Positions 11,153 to 22,282 of a stretch of DNA of 64,000 bases are shown here, piece by piece. How positions within the stretch are numbered: position 1 is the stretch's first letter; each line of letters starts with the position of its first letter. The position numbers and the translations under genes were made by a program. The notes under the pieces were generated by a model. It was not told where the DNA came from and made no database searches. It worked only from the letters and a program-made list of their open reading frames with translations. Source of the stretch: Ascocoryne sarcoides NRRL 50072 (taxonomy: Eukaryota; Ascomycota; Leotiomycetes; Helotiales; Gelatinodiscaceae); the NCBI GenBank assembly GCA_000328965.1, contig KB205946.1, positions 124,001 to 188,000 of the forward strand, read 5' to 3'.

Positions 11153-13373
11153 TGTTGGTATCTAGATGCTCGATTGAAGTGTGCTGTAGATGGATTACGG
11201 GTTAGAGGTACGGAAGCAAGCTGGGCTGTAAATCCTCGATTGGAGGAGGAAATACAAGATGGCTTTATACTTTTGAACTCCCCCACAGCCCCTCCTTTTG
11301 ATAGTGGGTCACTGCAACTCGATTTGCAAGCCACTTGCATTACAGTAGTTGTATGCATTCGGAGATATTCTCAAACCAGCATCTGCGATACTTATGTGGG
11401 GTATGATTACCAATCTTCATGATTTGAAAAAAATATAAAGTTTCAACAAGAGGAGATAGGTTTAACTCCGAGAAATGATAGGAAGATTCCAAGATGGAAA
11501 ATATATTCTAAATTAGATGAACAATAGATGGAACGCAATAAAAATCACAAATGTTTATCTAGCTCTCTTTGAACTGTTCTAATACGCCGAATTTTCTCAA
11601 ATGGGTCAGCTCATAATCGACCTGAAACAGACCCCACTAAGATCTGTGCAACAAAAAGTCATGTTTGAAGCAGCTCCTCTCCGAAATGCTTAGGAAAGGC
11701 AATGAAAGAATTATAGGAAAATTGGTGTACTCGTCGGCAAAACTCCTTTGATGACGTTCACTGCTCTCAGCTAAAACCAGAAGTTAACCAGGGCCCTCTC
11801 GGTAGCAGCTAAACACAACTCCCGACTTACTCCTATGTGCACATTGTGATATAGAATGGTAAATATACCCTCTACTATAATGCACTTATATGAGTAAGGC
11901 TCGAATGCTGGGTTTCGGGGCGGGACTGGGTACGTGTCAGGCCAACATCACGGCTATCCCACTGAGTTCCACCCCTGGAATATGCAGAGTAAGTAGCGCC
12001 TGGAAAACATGCCAGCATAAGGTAGGTAGGTCGGCGTGATGATAACAAAGTTTACTTGTGCCAGTATAACCATGGTTCTTCTGAGTTTGAGAACGGCTAT
12101 TGTGATCTTCTACCGTAGTATCAAGGGATGGAAGTCTAGAAGTCTAGTTCGTATTGGATGAAATCTGGTCACAAACGAGGGTTAAAGATATCTCTGTGGG
12201 GGAGAGAAATGGTTGAGATGTTGAGGTAATCCTTGCCTTGAAGACACCCGAAGAAGGTTTGCAAGAAACCAAAGGATCACGTGTGCTAAGCAACTTTCTG
12301 AATTTTAGGGTATTCGGGTATAGCTGAATTCTTATAAGTAACTATATGACTCATCTCTTATCAACTTCTACTCTCTCTCAAGATTTCTGTCAAGCTTGCA
12401 CCTTCTGGGTAGTCAATACCACGTGCTCACTCATCACTAGCGCATTTTGTCCTTCCCACTTTGGCCCAACCAATAACTCCATTGTTGAACAACAACTTGC
12501 CAACATTTTCATTACCATAATCTGGATACCGTTGTTTCTTACCCCTTCCCCTTTTTATACGTTATAACGGAAACAATGTTCTACGCATCATCACGTTCGA
12601 CATTAAGTCTTAAAAATCTTTCCTCCGAAGTTTAGTGCATCTGTCTCAACGCATGTGTAGACTACCACTGATAAGTCAAATCTACGCCCACAAGTGAGAT
12701 TGCATTTAGTAATGCGTGTTTACTATATACTATGTCTATGGTAAGTGGTACGAAGACTTTAGTTTGGGAATCTTAAAGATGTATTTCTACCTCATGTTCT
12801 AAATTCCAACTAGAGGACAGGAAGATGCAACCCAATGTCTAAATGTACAACCTAGGGGCAGCGCTATCAAAGCTGCTGAGAATAATTAGCACAGCCTCGA
12901 GGTGTAGATGTGCAACAGGAATTTGTGGTATCCTTTGAGGATGGGGCTGTGAAGGGAAAGGGTAGGGGTACAACTTACGCGAGAGGGTTGAGGGAATATT
13001 GATTCGGGAAGGGAGGGATGCGCCTTGTTCCTACAGATTAGAGTACGATTGAAGTTAGAGGTGTAAAGTGAAGTTCAGCAGGAGGCGTTTGCAACATGCG
13101 AGAGGAGATTTTGAAGGAGGCCTATGAAATTTCGGGTCGGCTCAGGTAAAAGAAAGAGGGAGATAGAAGCCCGAAACTTACCCGGACAAAATGGAATTAC
13201 AAACGGTAATTTATTGGGAAGGAGAGATATCGAGGGCTGGGAATGGAATTTGCCCCGGAGCGATGTATATCAGGCTCTGATTCAATAACGCAGGCGATAT
13301 GTAATAACATAATGAATCGATTTCAAATGCCCCGGCCCTAATATACATACTATGTTATTCAGTTAGCATTGGC
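11153..13373. other. Intergenic, about 2.2 kb
   Basis: Contains the AAD promoter at its left end and the permease 3' flank at its right end. The largest open stretch (12346-12567, plus) has no recognisable sequence. No tRNA, repeat array or transposon end was seen. Confidence 0.55.
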
Positions 13374-15267
13374 CTACGTGTAAAGACAAAGATTCAAACT
13401 CGCCTCGAAATACACATTCTCAATATCGGTCATGTCTAAAAACCCGTTCTCCCCTACTGCCCAGATATCCACCGCCTCACCCCCTCTCACAACTCTCTTT
13501 TCTTTATTCCTCATCCATAACACAACAAACAAACCCACGAGAGCTAAGATCTCAATGCCCCACGCTACAAAACAGCTATAAAACCCTAAGCTATAAGAAG
13601 GCTCCTGATTGCTTTTGAAGAAGAAAGGACCCATGAAGGAGCCGGCGCCAGCACCTATAATGAAAATCGCGTTGGTGGTAGTGCGCTTGGTGTGCCCAGC
13701 TGTGTTGGCATTGATGAGGGCCATGGCTATGCCATAGGGGGCTGGGAAGAACCAGCAGAGCCATATGCAGACGATTCGCGGGTAAGGGTTTGACTCGGGA
13801 ATGAAGTGGAGGCCGATGAGGCCCGCCAGGAGGGGTAAGATAAAAACGATAGACATTGCGATGCGGAGATTTTTGAAGCGCGTTGCTAAATAGCTGGCGG
13901 AAAAGGGGGCAAGTTAGTGGTGCCAAAACAGAGCTGAGGAGAGAATAAGAATTGTGGGTGGGGCTTGGGAGAACCAGAGAGTACCTTGCTAGAACGCAGG
14001 AGATGAGCTGCATTGCGCCAGATGGCATGGTCATGAGTGTTGTTTTTTGGCCTAGGAACCCCATGTCTTGAATGATGATTCCTTGGAACTAGTTGGTAGA
14101 GGAAATTCGTTAGCACCTGAAAATGATTGGAAAGAAATACTGCTGTACTTACATTGATGAATACACCATTTGGAAAGTTGATGGTTAGGGAGATGAGAAA
14201 AAACAGCCAAGACTTAATATCTGTTAATGCTTCGATGAACTATGTGCTAGGTCAGAGATGAACAGAAGCAGGGGAGGAGACTTGAGCATACTTGCGACCG
14301 TTTAAAAGTCTTGTTCTCAATCCCAGTACCATTCTCATTGATGCGAATAATCACAGCCTTCCTTTCTTCCTCAGATAAGAACCTCGCATGAAGCGGGTTA
14401 TCAGGCAACATCACCCATAGCAAAACTCCCCACAAGGTCGAAATTGCACCATAAATCTACAACCAGTCAGAAATTGAATTTAAGGCAAAAAAGGAAGGCA
14501 GTCAATACCAAATAAATCAACTTCCAAGTACTAATTTTAGCATGCGCATGACCTATGCCATAACTAATAATCCCATTCAAAATGTATGCGAGACCACCAA
14601 ATCCAATCCAAGACCCCATTCGAAAAGGCTGCTCCGAACGAGTGTAGTACATTCCGAAGATGATCATCATGGCTGGGTTGCACGCACTCTCTAGTGCGCC
14701 GAGTAGCGTTCTTACTACCGCAAGCCCAGCAAAGCTGTTGCATGCTGCGTGGCACATGAGAAGGAGCCCCCAGAACATGACCTATGGAATCAGGAATCAG
14801 GACCTGAATATGAAAGGAAGAAATGGGAAGGTACACAACGTACGGTGATTGAAAGTACTTTTGCAACAGGGAAGTGTTGCAGGAGTCGGCTGCACGGGTA
14901 CTCCCACACCATCCAACCGACAAAGAACAGAGATCCCAACCATGAGTAGTCCGGGCCAACTAGATGCGTCTCTTGTCGAAGACCAAAAAGAGAAGCTGAG
15001 CCGAGGGTGGATTTATCAAGGGATTGAAATATCCATGTTCCGAAACTAGTATTTGTTAGTAAGCGAGGAGTCAAGCGGTGGTGAAATCGGGATCAGTAAA
15101 TACATAAGGGGCATTAGGTATAAGTCAAGCTTGCGGATAAGAGCTTTGGAGGCATCAAGAACTTCGACATTCCCAGCTTCAATCTCGGCTTTGGCTGTCG
15201 CGAGGAGGTCGAGACCTTCGATCTTCTTATTTGCTGAGCTAGAAGCGGTTTTGATTGTGTTGGCCAT
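13374..15267 (-). CDS. MFS permease, anion:cation symporter family (allantoate/Dal5 type)
   Basis: Seven exons: 15104-15267, 14844-15045, 14509-14781, 14292-14456, 14153-14239, 13985-14088, 13374-13893, giving 504 residues. The family imports organic anions such as allantoate, and yeast Dal5 also carries dipeptides. Family marks after splicing: FQSLDKSTLG in TM1 region, LVGPDYSWLGSLFFVGWMVW, then the signature LAVVRTLLGALESACNPAMM followed by FGMYYTRSEQPFRMGSW, and the C-terminal half with PYPRIVCIWLCWFFPAPYG and GHTKRTTTNAIF. About twelve hydrophobic segments are evident. Start is the ATG at 15267 (an upstream frame extension lacks an ATG). First intron has a TTACTAAC branch site. Divergent to the M19 dipeptidase, 412 bases apart, suggesting shared control. 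Substrate is inferred, not shown. Confidence 0.94.
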
Positions 15268-15679
15268 GTCTGTCGGATGCAATGAATATAAAACTCATGT
15301 TGCCTCGAGACTAGATGCTTGGTGCGTCTTATAAAAGTATCCTTATCATAACTTACAAGTCTATTTCTAAGTATTCGGTCGGTAGGCTGAGGAATGGGGA
15401 AGAGTGATAAGCAAATTTGCCCGCCGGGACATTCGGGCAACTCGCTTTGGCCCCCACCCTTGGAAAATCGGGAAACTTTCGGGCAATCAAAACGATCTTA
15501 CCACATTAAGCAACTTTTAAACATTGCCCCAATGCAGGGTAAGAAGTTCTGCCAGCATTCAAGAAAATAGAGTATTTAAACTAGAAATAAAATCTTTATG
15601 ACTTCTACCAAATTTGCATTTAAACTAAGAACCACTACCACCCACTTCACAGCACTATAGGCCCGACCTATTGTTTATT
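15268..15679. promoter_or_regulatory. Shared divergent promoter, permease / dipeptidase
   Basis: The two ATGs are 412 bases apart on opposite strands, so this segment holds both promoters. It contains three copies of a 7-base element CGGGCAA (see the next entry). An AT-rich stretch at 15560-15640 may be the core promoter of the dipeptidase. Confidence 0.6.
15417..15486. promoter_or_regulatory. Candidate Zn2Cys6 operator: three CGGGCAA copies
   Basis: TTGCCCG at 15417-15423 and CGGGCAA at 15434-15440 form a perfect inverted pair separated by 10 bases; a third direct copy lies at 15480-15486. Zn2Cys6 regulators classically bind CGG/CCG half-sites as inverted, everted or direct pairs, and a gene for one lies about 2 kb away at 17387-19680. 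Binding is an inference. Confidence 0.4.
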
Positions 15680-17188
15680 ATGTCGACAACAACTCTTAGT
15701 GATTTTGTGCATCCATACCAAAATTTATCGATTGACGACAGAGTCAAACGGGTTTTAAAAACAACTCCCCTCTTCGACGGGCATAATGATCTCCCCCAGC
15801 AACCTCGCGCTCTCACTCACGGAAAGATATACGACCAGCCAAAATTCGATTTTGAAAATGGATTTGAGAGGGGAATGACTGACATTCCTAGACTTCGTGC
15901 TGGCGCTGTTGGGGCCCAGTTCTGGTCAATATGCGTCCCATGTCTTCGTTCTGCAGAAAGTTTCTCCACGCCTGAGTATTCTGACATGGCCAGAGATGCC
16001 ATTGAACAAATTGATATGACAATCAGGCTAGTTGAAAATTATCCTGATATTTTTGAATTAGTTCGCGAGCCGGAGGATGTCGAAAGGGTGTATGCTCAGG
16101 GTAAAATTGCAAGCTGCCTTGGCATTGAAGGGTGTGAAGCCCTGCCCTCGCTATAGAAGTTGGTTTTGACACTGACAAAAGAGGATAGACTGCATATGGC
16201 TGGGAACTCGATAGGAATCATCCGTGCTTGGTATGCTTTGGGTGTGCGATATGTAAGCTGAATATCATGAATTTATTTATAGCCCAGGGCAGTTGGCTAA
16301 GACGAGCATACAGTGCACCCTTACCCACAATGTCAGTAATGCTTTTGCAGACTCGTCACAGTCGTCAACAGGGCCAGTTCACGGTGGATTGTCTTCCCTA
16401 GGTCGGTCCGCCGTAGTGGAGATGAACAGACTAGGTTAGAACCAAAGGCATCATTAAGGTAGTCGTACAAACTGACATTGTTCGACTAGGCATGATCGTT
16501 GACATATCCCACGTTACGCCCGAATGCGCAATTCAAGTTCTACAACTTACCAGAGCACCGGTCATGTTCTCACATTCAAATGCAAAAACTGTATTTGATT
16601 GCCCACGTAATGTTCCAGATCATGTCTTGGATCTGGTTCCTAAGAACGGTGGGATTGTTATGATTAATTTTGTATGTGAAGATGCAACCCTCTTCTCGCC
16701 GATCTGGCTGGCTAATTACATGGCTCTAGGTGCCGGAACATGTGGCGATATTTCGAAGAGACGCGAAGATGAATGATGTCTTGGATCACATTTTCTATAT
16801 CGCTGAGCGAATCGGCTGGGACCATGTTGGCCTTGGTTCGGACTTCGATGGGGTAGCTTCGGTGATACCTGGGCTCGAGGACGTAAAATGTTATCCGACA
16901 CTTCTTAAAGCGGTCTTGGATCGTGGGGCAACAGAGGAACAGCTTGCGAAGCTTATCGGACAGAACGTCATTCGGGTGTGGAAGGGTGTGGTTGAATCCA
17001 GAGAGAAGATGAAGATTGAGAATGTGAAACCCATTGAAGACGTATGGGGGGGAAGAACGTGGTGGAGATTTGACGGGAAATATCAAATGCCGGATCCGGA
17101 TCCAAATGATAAGTTAGGATACGACTGGTTTGGGGTGCCATTACCAGAGGATGCCAACAGACGGTTCCACAAGTCTCCAAATCTATAA
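15680..17188 (+). CDS. Membrane dipeptidase, peptidase family M19 (renal dipeptidase type)
   Basis: Five exons: 15680-16131, 16189-16252, 16314-16434, 16490-16671, 16730-17188, 425 residues. M19 enzymes are binuclear zinc peptidases that hydrolyse dipeptides. All zinc ligands are present: His35 and Asp37 in DGHNDLP, Glu150 in GIEG (restored by the first splice, which reads GIEGLHMAGNSIGI), His220 in DISHV and His241 in MFSHSNA. Asp311 in GLGSDFDG binds substrate. The TAG seen at 16154 lies inside the first intron and is not a nonsense mutation. No N-terminal signal or clear GPI tail is visible, so this copy may be cytosolic, unlike the mammalian enzyme. Head-to-head with the permease; probably co-regulated. 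Confidence 0.94.
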
Positions 17189-17386
17189 ACGATGTATTTA
17201 GAACAAACATCCAAATATCCCAAGAATATTATCTCAATGCTTTTATACCCATGGCGAAAATGACAAAGTTGGTTCATGAATATTGGTTTTAGCCACAATT
17301 AAAATGCCTGAAATGAAGCCTAGATGAAGGTGCTTTTTGAGTAGCTGTGTAGGGTAATAGTATTTTCGTATCTCTTAAGATAGGTA

Positions 17387-19680
17387 TTAAGGCATTGACG
17401 AGAAAGAACTGTTATAGTCAAAGGCGTCAAAATAGGCTATCGATTCCAGTGCTCCCCATTGAATAGAAGGGGAAAGGTTGGCGTTAATATCAAACATTCG
17501 TGTATCCATTGCATTTTCTTGGATGCTTTCGTATACTCGAGGGGCTATTTCTAGAGCCGCCGGAGCTTCTAAGGTAGGGCCTCCTGCTTTAGCAGCTGTG
17601 ATTCGAGTTATGTAGCTTTTGCATCGATGCAGGCAAGTCTCTCCCAATTCCCAGCCATATTCATTTCGAGCTTTCTCTAGGGCTTGTTGGAAGCTATTGA
17701 GATCAGACATGCATTTATCGGCCACAGTCGAGTCAGCTGTTTCTAGCGCACAGCGTAACAATAACGTTGCAGCTACGGTGAGATGGGAAGAAGTATCTAA
17801 TATTAATAGCATTAGCAAAGAACTGCCAACACAAAATTCACAACTCACAAGGCATCCAAAACTCTTCGAAGTTCACCCTTTCAAGATTTCCAATGAAGTC
17901 GACAGCGTCTTGTGCTGCTTGACGACATTGTGTCTGGTGAAGTTGTCGCAATTCCGCCACTTTGGGGTCTTTAGACGAAACAGATTCCTTACCAATTAGC
18001 ATTTACAGCAGTAGTGCTCGAAAAGGTCTAAGTGAAGGAAGAACTCACATGAAGGAGAACTCGACAAATCAACATTCTCACGGTAAGATATCCAAACCTT
18101 AGGCCACTCGTGCCAATCATTATCGTATCGAGTTTCAATGATTCTACTTTATTCCACAAAGACAAACTTTCTTCCCAATCATCGAGTTTCACTTCAAAGC
18201 GTCGAAGCCTTTTGGCAAGATCTGAATATGACTTGGGTCGAAGGTCACAAATAACTATCAAAATGTCTCCGAGTATTGCGGATAAATTGTATAAAAATAT
18301 AAAACCGTCAAGAGATCTGAGCTGGTCCGGAGTTGGCTCTGATAGGGAATAAACATTGGTTAAGGTAGGATGGGGAACGTCGTAGTGCCCAGGTATAATG
18401 TGCTGGGGTATCCCCCGGGCAAGTCCAGTCCTTGATGCTGTTAGAAATAGACAGTAAAACTTGCAGTAGCTTACCAAGCATCATGAATTAGTATTCCCCA
18501 CCATAGACGCATCCGATACTCTTTCTGGTGCTTGGGTATGCCCCACAATGTTGGATCCCTGTTAAGGCCAAGACTATTCCCAAGTGTAACAACGCGCCCA
18601 ATGTTCATAGAATTACTGATGATAGAATAGACAGGCCTTCCGCTTAAAAGAATCAAACAACTGTGAATAGTTGACAACCTTGGAGATGCGAAGTCTTCCT
18701 GCAAAGCACTCTCGGCTAGATTTCTGCAGAATTGAAGATCGGGACGAGGGTGACTAGCCAGGATTTCAGAGCAATTCCAGTAGACCAGTGAACTAGAATA
18801 AATAGCGCAGATTAGGGCATCGGAGAGGCCGGAAAGAGCAGATTCGCTTCGTTTGTGTGCAGTAAGTAAAGCTGTGCTGTCACCAATGGGAAAGGACGAG
18901 TGGAATTTGTGGATATATCTAAGCTGTAGGGTCAGCAAGCTGTTCCACTAATATTTCCCAACGAGGTACTTACAGTTCAAGTAAATCTCCAGTAAAAGGG
19001 CCAATGATTTGCTCCATCACCTGTCTTTGGCTGACCATCAGCCCTTTCGAGGAAGAAAAGCTCAACTTTTGTTGAGACTCGGTGGTATAGAGAACTGGTT
19101 TCTGAGGGTCATTGGAGTACACTTTGAATGCCCCGTGATACTCGTAAGACTTGGAGCTTGTTTGCGGGGATAATTGCTGTTCGATGAAGTTTATATCACG
19201 AGCACCAGCTACCCCAAGGATAGGGAAGGAACCAATAGCCTCTCCGTTGTCCGATGAAGCTGAACCAGATGGCGACTGCATTTCTGGTGTGTCATCATGC
19301 GAGATGTTTCTATCGTCAGTAGGTACTGATTGCATCATAGCTGGTGAGTCTGTAGCTTCTTGAATGCGTGCTCTCCGGTGGGATAGAGATGGTGGCAAGA
19401 TAGACTGTGATATTGGGCGCCTGGAAGCTCGACGAGGAGTATATGGCTTCACGAATTGACATTCAATACCTCGTAGGCCGCATAGTAAGCATGGTGCACC
19501 TACCACGTCGACTGTGCATCGTGATTTGTTTTTCCGGCAGAGGTCGCAGGCTCGTTGTTTATGAGATCGATATGGACGAGGGAGACCGAGAGCCTCGCTC
19601 TGAGGCTCTGGTGTAGAAGACATTCTTCTATCAGTCAAAGCGCGAGTGGTTAGATATGGGATGCCGAGGTATAGGCTCAT
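17387..19680 (-). CDS. Zn(II)2Cys6 transcription factor with fungal-specific TF domain
   Basis: Five exons: 18974-19680, 18475-18918, 18049-18430, 17849-17987, 17387-17796, giving 693 residues. The binuclear zinc cluster is Cys45, 48, 55, 64, 67 and 74 (C-x2-C-x6-C-x8-C-x2-C-x6-C), with the basic patch RKNKSR. A Ser-rich linker follows, then the fungal-specific regulatory domain: DLLELYIHKFHSSFPI, SALSGLSDALICAIYSSS, and RMLRWWGILIHDAW-like region (here YRMRLWWGILIHDAW) crossing an intron into TGLARGIPQHI. Two introns use AAG acceptors (44 and 61 bp), chosen because they keep the domain in frame. An alternative start at 19623 (MSSTPEPQ) would remove 19 residues and leave the zinc cluster intact. 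Tail to tail with the dipeptidase (198 bases); a likely local regulator. Confidence 0.9.
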
Positions 19681-20521
19681 ACCATGGCAAAAGTAAAATA
19701 TTGTTGTTTTATTGCTTCGGATCTTGAAGGTGAACGTAGGACCTCGCTTGGTGATAGTGTTCGAATATTATATGGCAAGAGATTAATGCTCGGAAATGAC
19801 AAGAACTAATAGGCTATAGAATATAGCTAGGTTAGAGAGACCGTTGTCTTATGAGACCTATTGTGAAGGGAGTGGAGATGTTATGATGTTAGCTTACAGT
19901 TAAGTGCGGCGCTAAAAACCCGATAGCGGGCCGACCCGTAGCCGAGCCATACCCGAGATATTCGAAAACAATCTTCAAACACAGGCAGCATTGATTTTTC
20001 CAGTATGTAACACAATAATTCTAAACATCAGAAGAAGATTTTAAACACCCAACAGATATCAATAAGTGAATAGAATAAATCCTTCCGTTTAGCTTCCTTA
20101 ACACCTTCATGACTAAGCGCTGCTCCTTCTTTCTACAGCCTCATTTCATGATTCACGATTAGCATCCTAAGCCTCAATACTTGAATATTTGTTGCACATC
20201 TACACCTTAAGGCTGTGCATCCTTGACTCCAAGTATCGATGGCTTTTATTCTGTTGCATATCGACACCTGGAGGCTGTGTATGAAACATGAATATAGCAC
20301 CGTACTCGTCTCAATATAAACACAACCAGCAACTTCAGCCTACAACTAGCATTAACTCTTGTGCGAGTGCAAAAAGAAAATATCAAGAATAAAACTGACC
20401 CAAGTGGGGAAGTCGGCTTATAATTCAACAAACTCAAGCTTGAACAGATAAGGATATACTAAGATATGAAGCCGCCACCACTACCCCGCCTGCGCAACTC
20501 TTCTAGAGCCAAAATGTACTC
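19681..20521. other. Intergenic upstream of the regulator
   Basis: About 840 bases between the regulator start and the CBM1 stop. Around 19919-19945 there is a GC-rich patch with CCCGATAGCGGG and a nearby CGACCCG, possible Zn2Cys6-type half-sites that could serve autoregulation. Otherwise nothing. Confidence 0.4.
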
Positions 20522-20683
20522 CTATAGACACTGGCTATAATACGGATTACTGTAAGTGCAAGTAGTCCCCGTAATACAAGTCTCGCTCCCAACCCACCCC
20601 AACCCAGCACACTGACCCCATTTGGGAATCGTTCCGCCCGAACTAACGCTACTTAAGCTACTGGTTATACTAGTTGTAGGAGT
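20522..20683 (-). pseudogene. In-frame CBM1 module after a stop codon (cellulose-binding domain)
   Basis: Directly after the GH27 TAA (20684-20686) the same frame continues 53 codons to TAG at 20522. It encodes a Ser/Thr linker and a full fungal CBM1: IPKWGQCAGLGWVGSETC, ITGTTCTYSNPYYSQCL, with the four cysteines and the Trp/Tyr/Tyr face intact. I tested introns that could remove the TAA: all downstream AG acceptors fall in phase 2, and no reasonable phase-2 donor exists, so a nonsense mutation (or readthrough) is the simplest reading. Confidence 0.8.
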
Positions 20684-22282
20684 TTATCCTGCCTTCGTGG
20701 TGGTGAATATTTCACTAGAACTTGTAACCGTAGCAACAATTGTGCTTGTTGTACTGCTTTTGGTGGTTGTGATACCCACGCCACTCGTCGTAGCAATATT
20801 CCCACTCTTAGCCACTTTGAAAATTGCCATATCATGCGCTACTAACGTTGCGCTGACACTTGTCCCCGATCCAGAAGCGCCGGTATATGCCTCCCTCCAT
20901 GAGTAAGTCCCTGCGCCGAGCCCCGGAACGTCGGAGAAATCCGCGGTAAGGGTTTCGGCTCCTGATGTAGCCACCAGACCAATTACATAACCGTCAGACA
21001 GTTCTCCGGACCAGTACGGGTAAACAGTGCCAGAGACAGGAGCAGATTTGCCTGTTGGTGTGAAAGGAATAGCAGCAAGTCCGAAGGAGTCTTGGTTTAT
21101 GGAGATAATGAGCTGTGTTTCTTCTGTTAGTATTTCTGGCAGAATTATTTAGGTAAAGAAGAAGAAACATAAAATATCATAACATACTGGGTTCAGCAAA
21201 ACGTTTAGAGACGCATTCGAAATCTTCGTGAGATCGGTCCCAATCAATAACGGACTCTTACTAATAGCCCACAACCCAAAATGTGCCCTCTCCTCTACCT
21301 CGGTCAGGCCACCATTTCCGATCTCAAGCATATCAAAGTCGTTAAATCCACCAGGTCCATCATATATGCCATAACCTGCATTCGCTGCTACAATACCGGA
21401 AACAGAACCCCAGCTGTCTCCAACATCACTTGACACTCGCCATGAATTTCCGACAGATGCTCCCCAGGTCCACACACTATCAGCCCCCCAGTTACAGATT
21501 GCGTAGTATATATCGTGGCCGGAGGCCTGGAGAGCATTGCCCATTATTGTGTAACGAGTTTGGGATGTGCCAGTTGACGGGGTATTGCACTATTGGCAAA
21601 CGAGTTAGTAGTGATGTCCAATAGATGGTATAGAAGAGTGGACAGAAGATGGGAGGAAAGAACTTGCATTATCATATTTCCAGAAATCAATTCCCCAGCT
21701 AGCAAGTGTGTTGGCGTCAACAGTCTCGTATCCTTCCGATCCTGGGAATCCAGAACATGTTGCTGTGCCGGAATCGCCATATAATCCTATTCTGAGTCAG
21801 CTTTCGTCGGCCTTTATTGTTAAAACGCTTCCGTCCCGTATTTTAAAATAATAAAGTTTTAGAGGGGTGACCGAACCTATTTTCAGTCCCAAGCTGTGAA
21901 TGGTGGTTGCCACACTCGCAATTCCATTTGGCCACTTTGTTGTATCAGGGCTCAACAACCCATCCACTCTGGACATGTTACTCCAGGTGTCATCAATATT
22001 GATGTATTCATATCCTGCAGCCTTCAACCCCAAGCTCAGAAATGCGTTGGCGGCTGTGAGTGCGGTAGCTGCGGAGGAGGCTGGATAATATTTGATTAGC
22101 AATGAAGGCACAGATCATCCTCCAATGGAAGAGAGGGAAGTACGTAGGCCAGCGTTCCAATTGTTAAATCCCATCGCAGGCGTAACACCAACCCCATTTT
22201 GAACTCGCTTGCCGATCTGTTGGGAGGTGGGCACGGCTTGGCTCAAACCGACTAGAGCAAGGAAGAGACTTCGAGTATACAT
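20684..22282 (-). CDS. Alpha-galactosidase, glycoside hydrolase family 27
   Basis: Five exons: 22144-22282, 21877-22080, 21668-21786, 21188-21589, 20684-21112, giving 430 residues to the TAA. GH27 enzymes release alpha-linked galactose from galactomannans and raffinose-type sugars outside the cell. Visible: a signal peptide (MYTRSLFLALVGLSQAVP), the barrel start GVTPAMGFNNWNAG, YEYINIDDTW, nucleophile Asp153 in FWKYDN, acid/base Asp209 in RVSSDVGDSW, GGFNDFDMLEIGNGGL and NPLIISINQDSFG, followed by a beta domain. The third intron starts with GCAAGT rather than GT and has a CACTACTAAC branch site, so it is a GC-AG intron. A Ser/Thr linker and CBM1 continue in frame past the stop (separate entry). 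Catalytic part looks intact. Confidence 0.95.

Noticed and set aside
12346..12567. ORF in the gap between AAD and permease
   Set aside because: Random composition, no family, no splice partner.
16154..16156. TAG in the M19 dipeptidase frame, looking like a nonsense mutation
   Set aside because: It lies in a 57-bp intron (16132-16188). Splicing restores GIEGLHMAGNSIG in frame.
20640..20870. Intron that would splice CBM1 onto GH27 and remove the TAA
   Set aside because: All later AG sites are in phase 2. The only phase-2 donor (a GTTAGT near 20860) would delete the last strand of the GH27 beta domain.
13374..22282. One large cluster joining the permease module with GH27
   Set aside because: GH27 acts outside the cell on galactosides and has no functional tie to peptide import; adjacency alone is weak.
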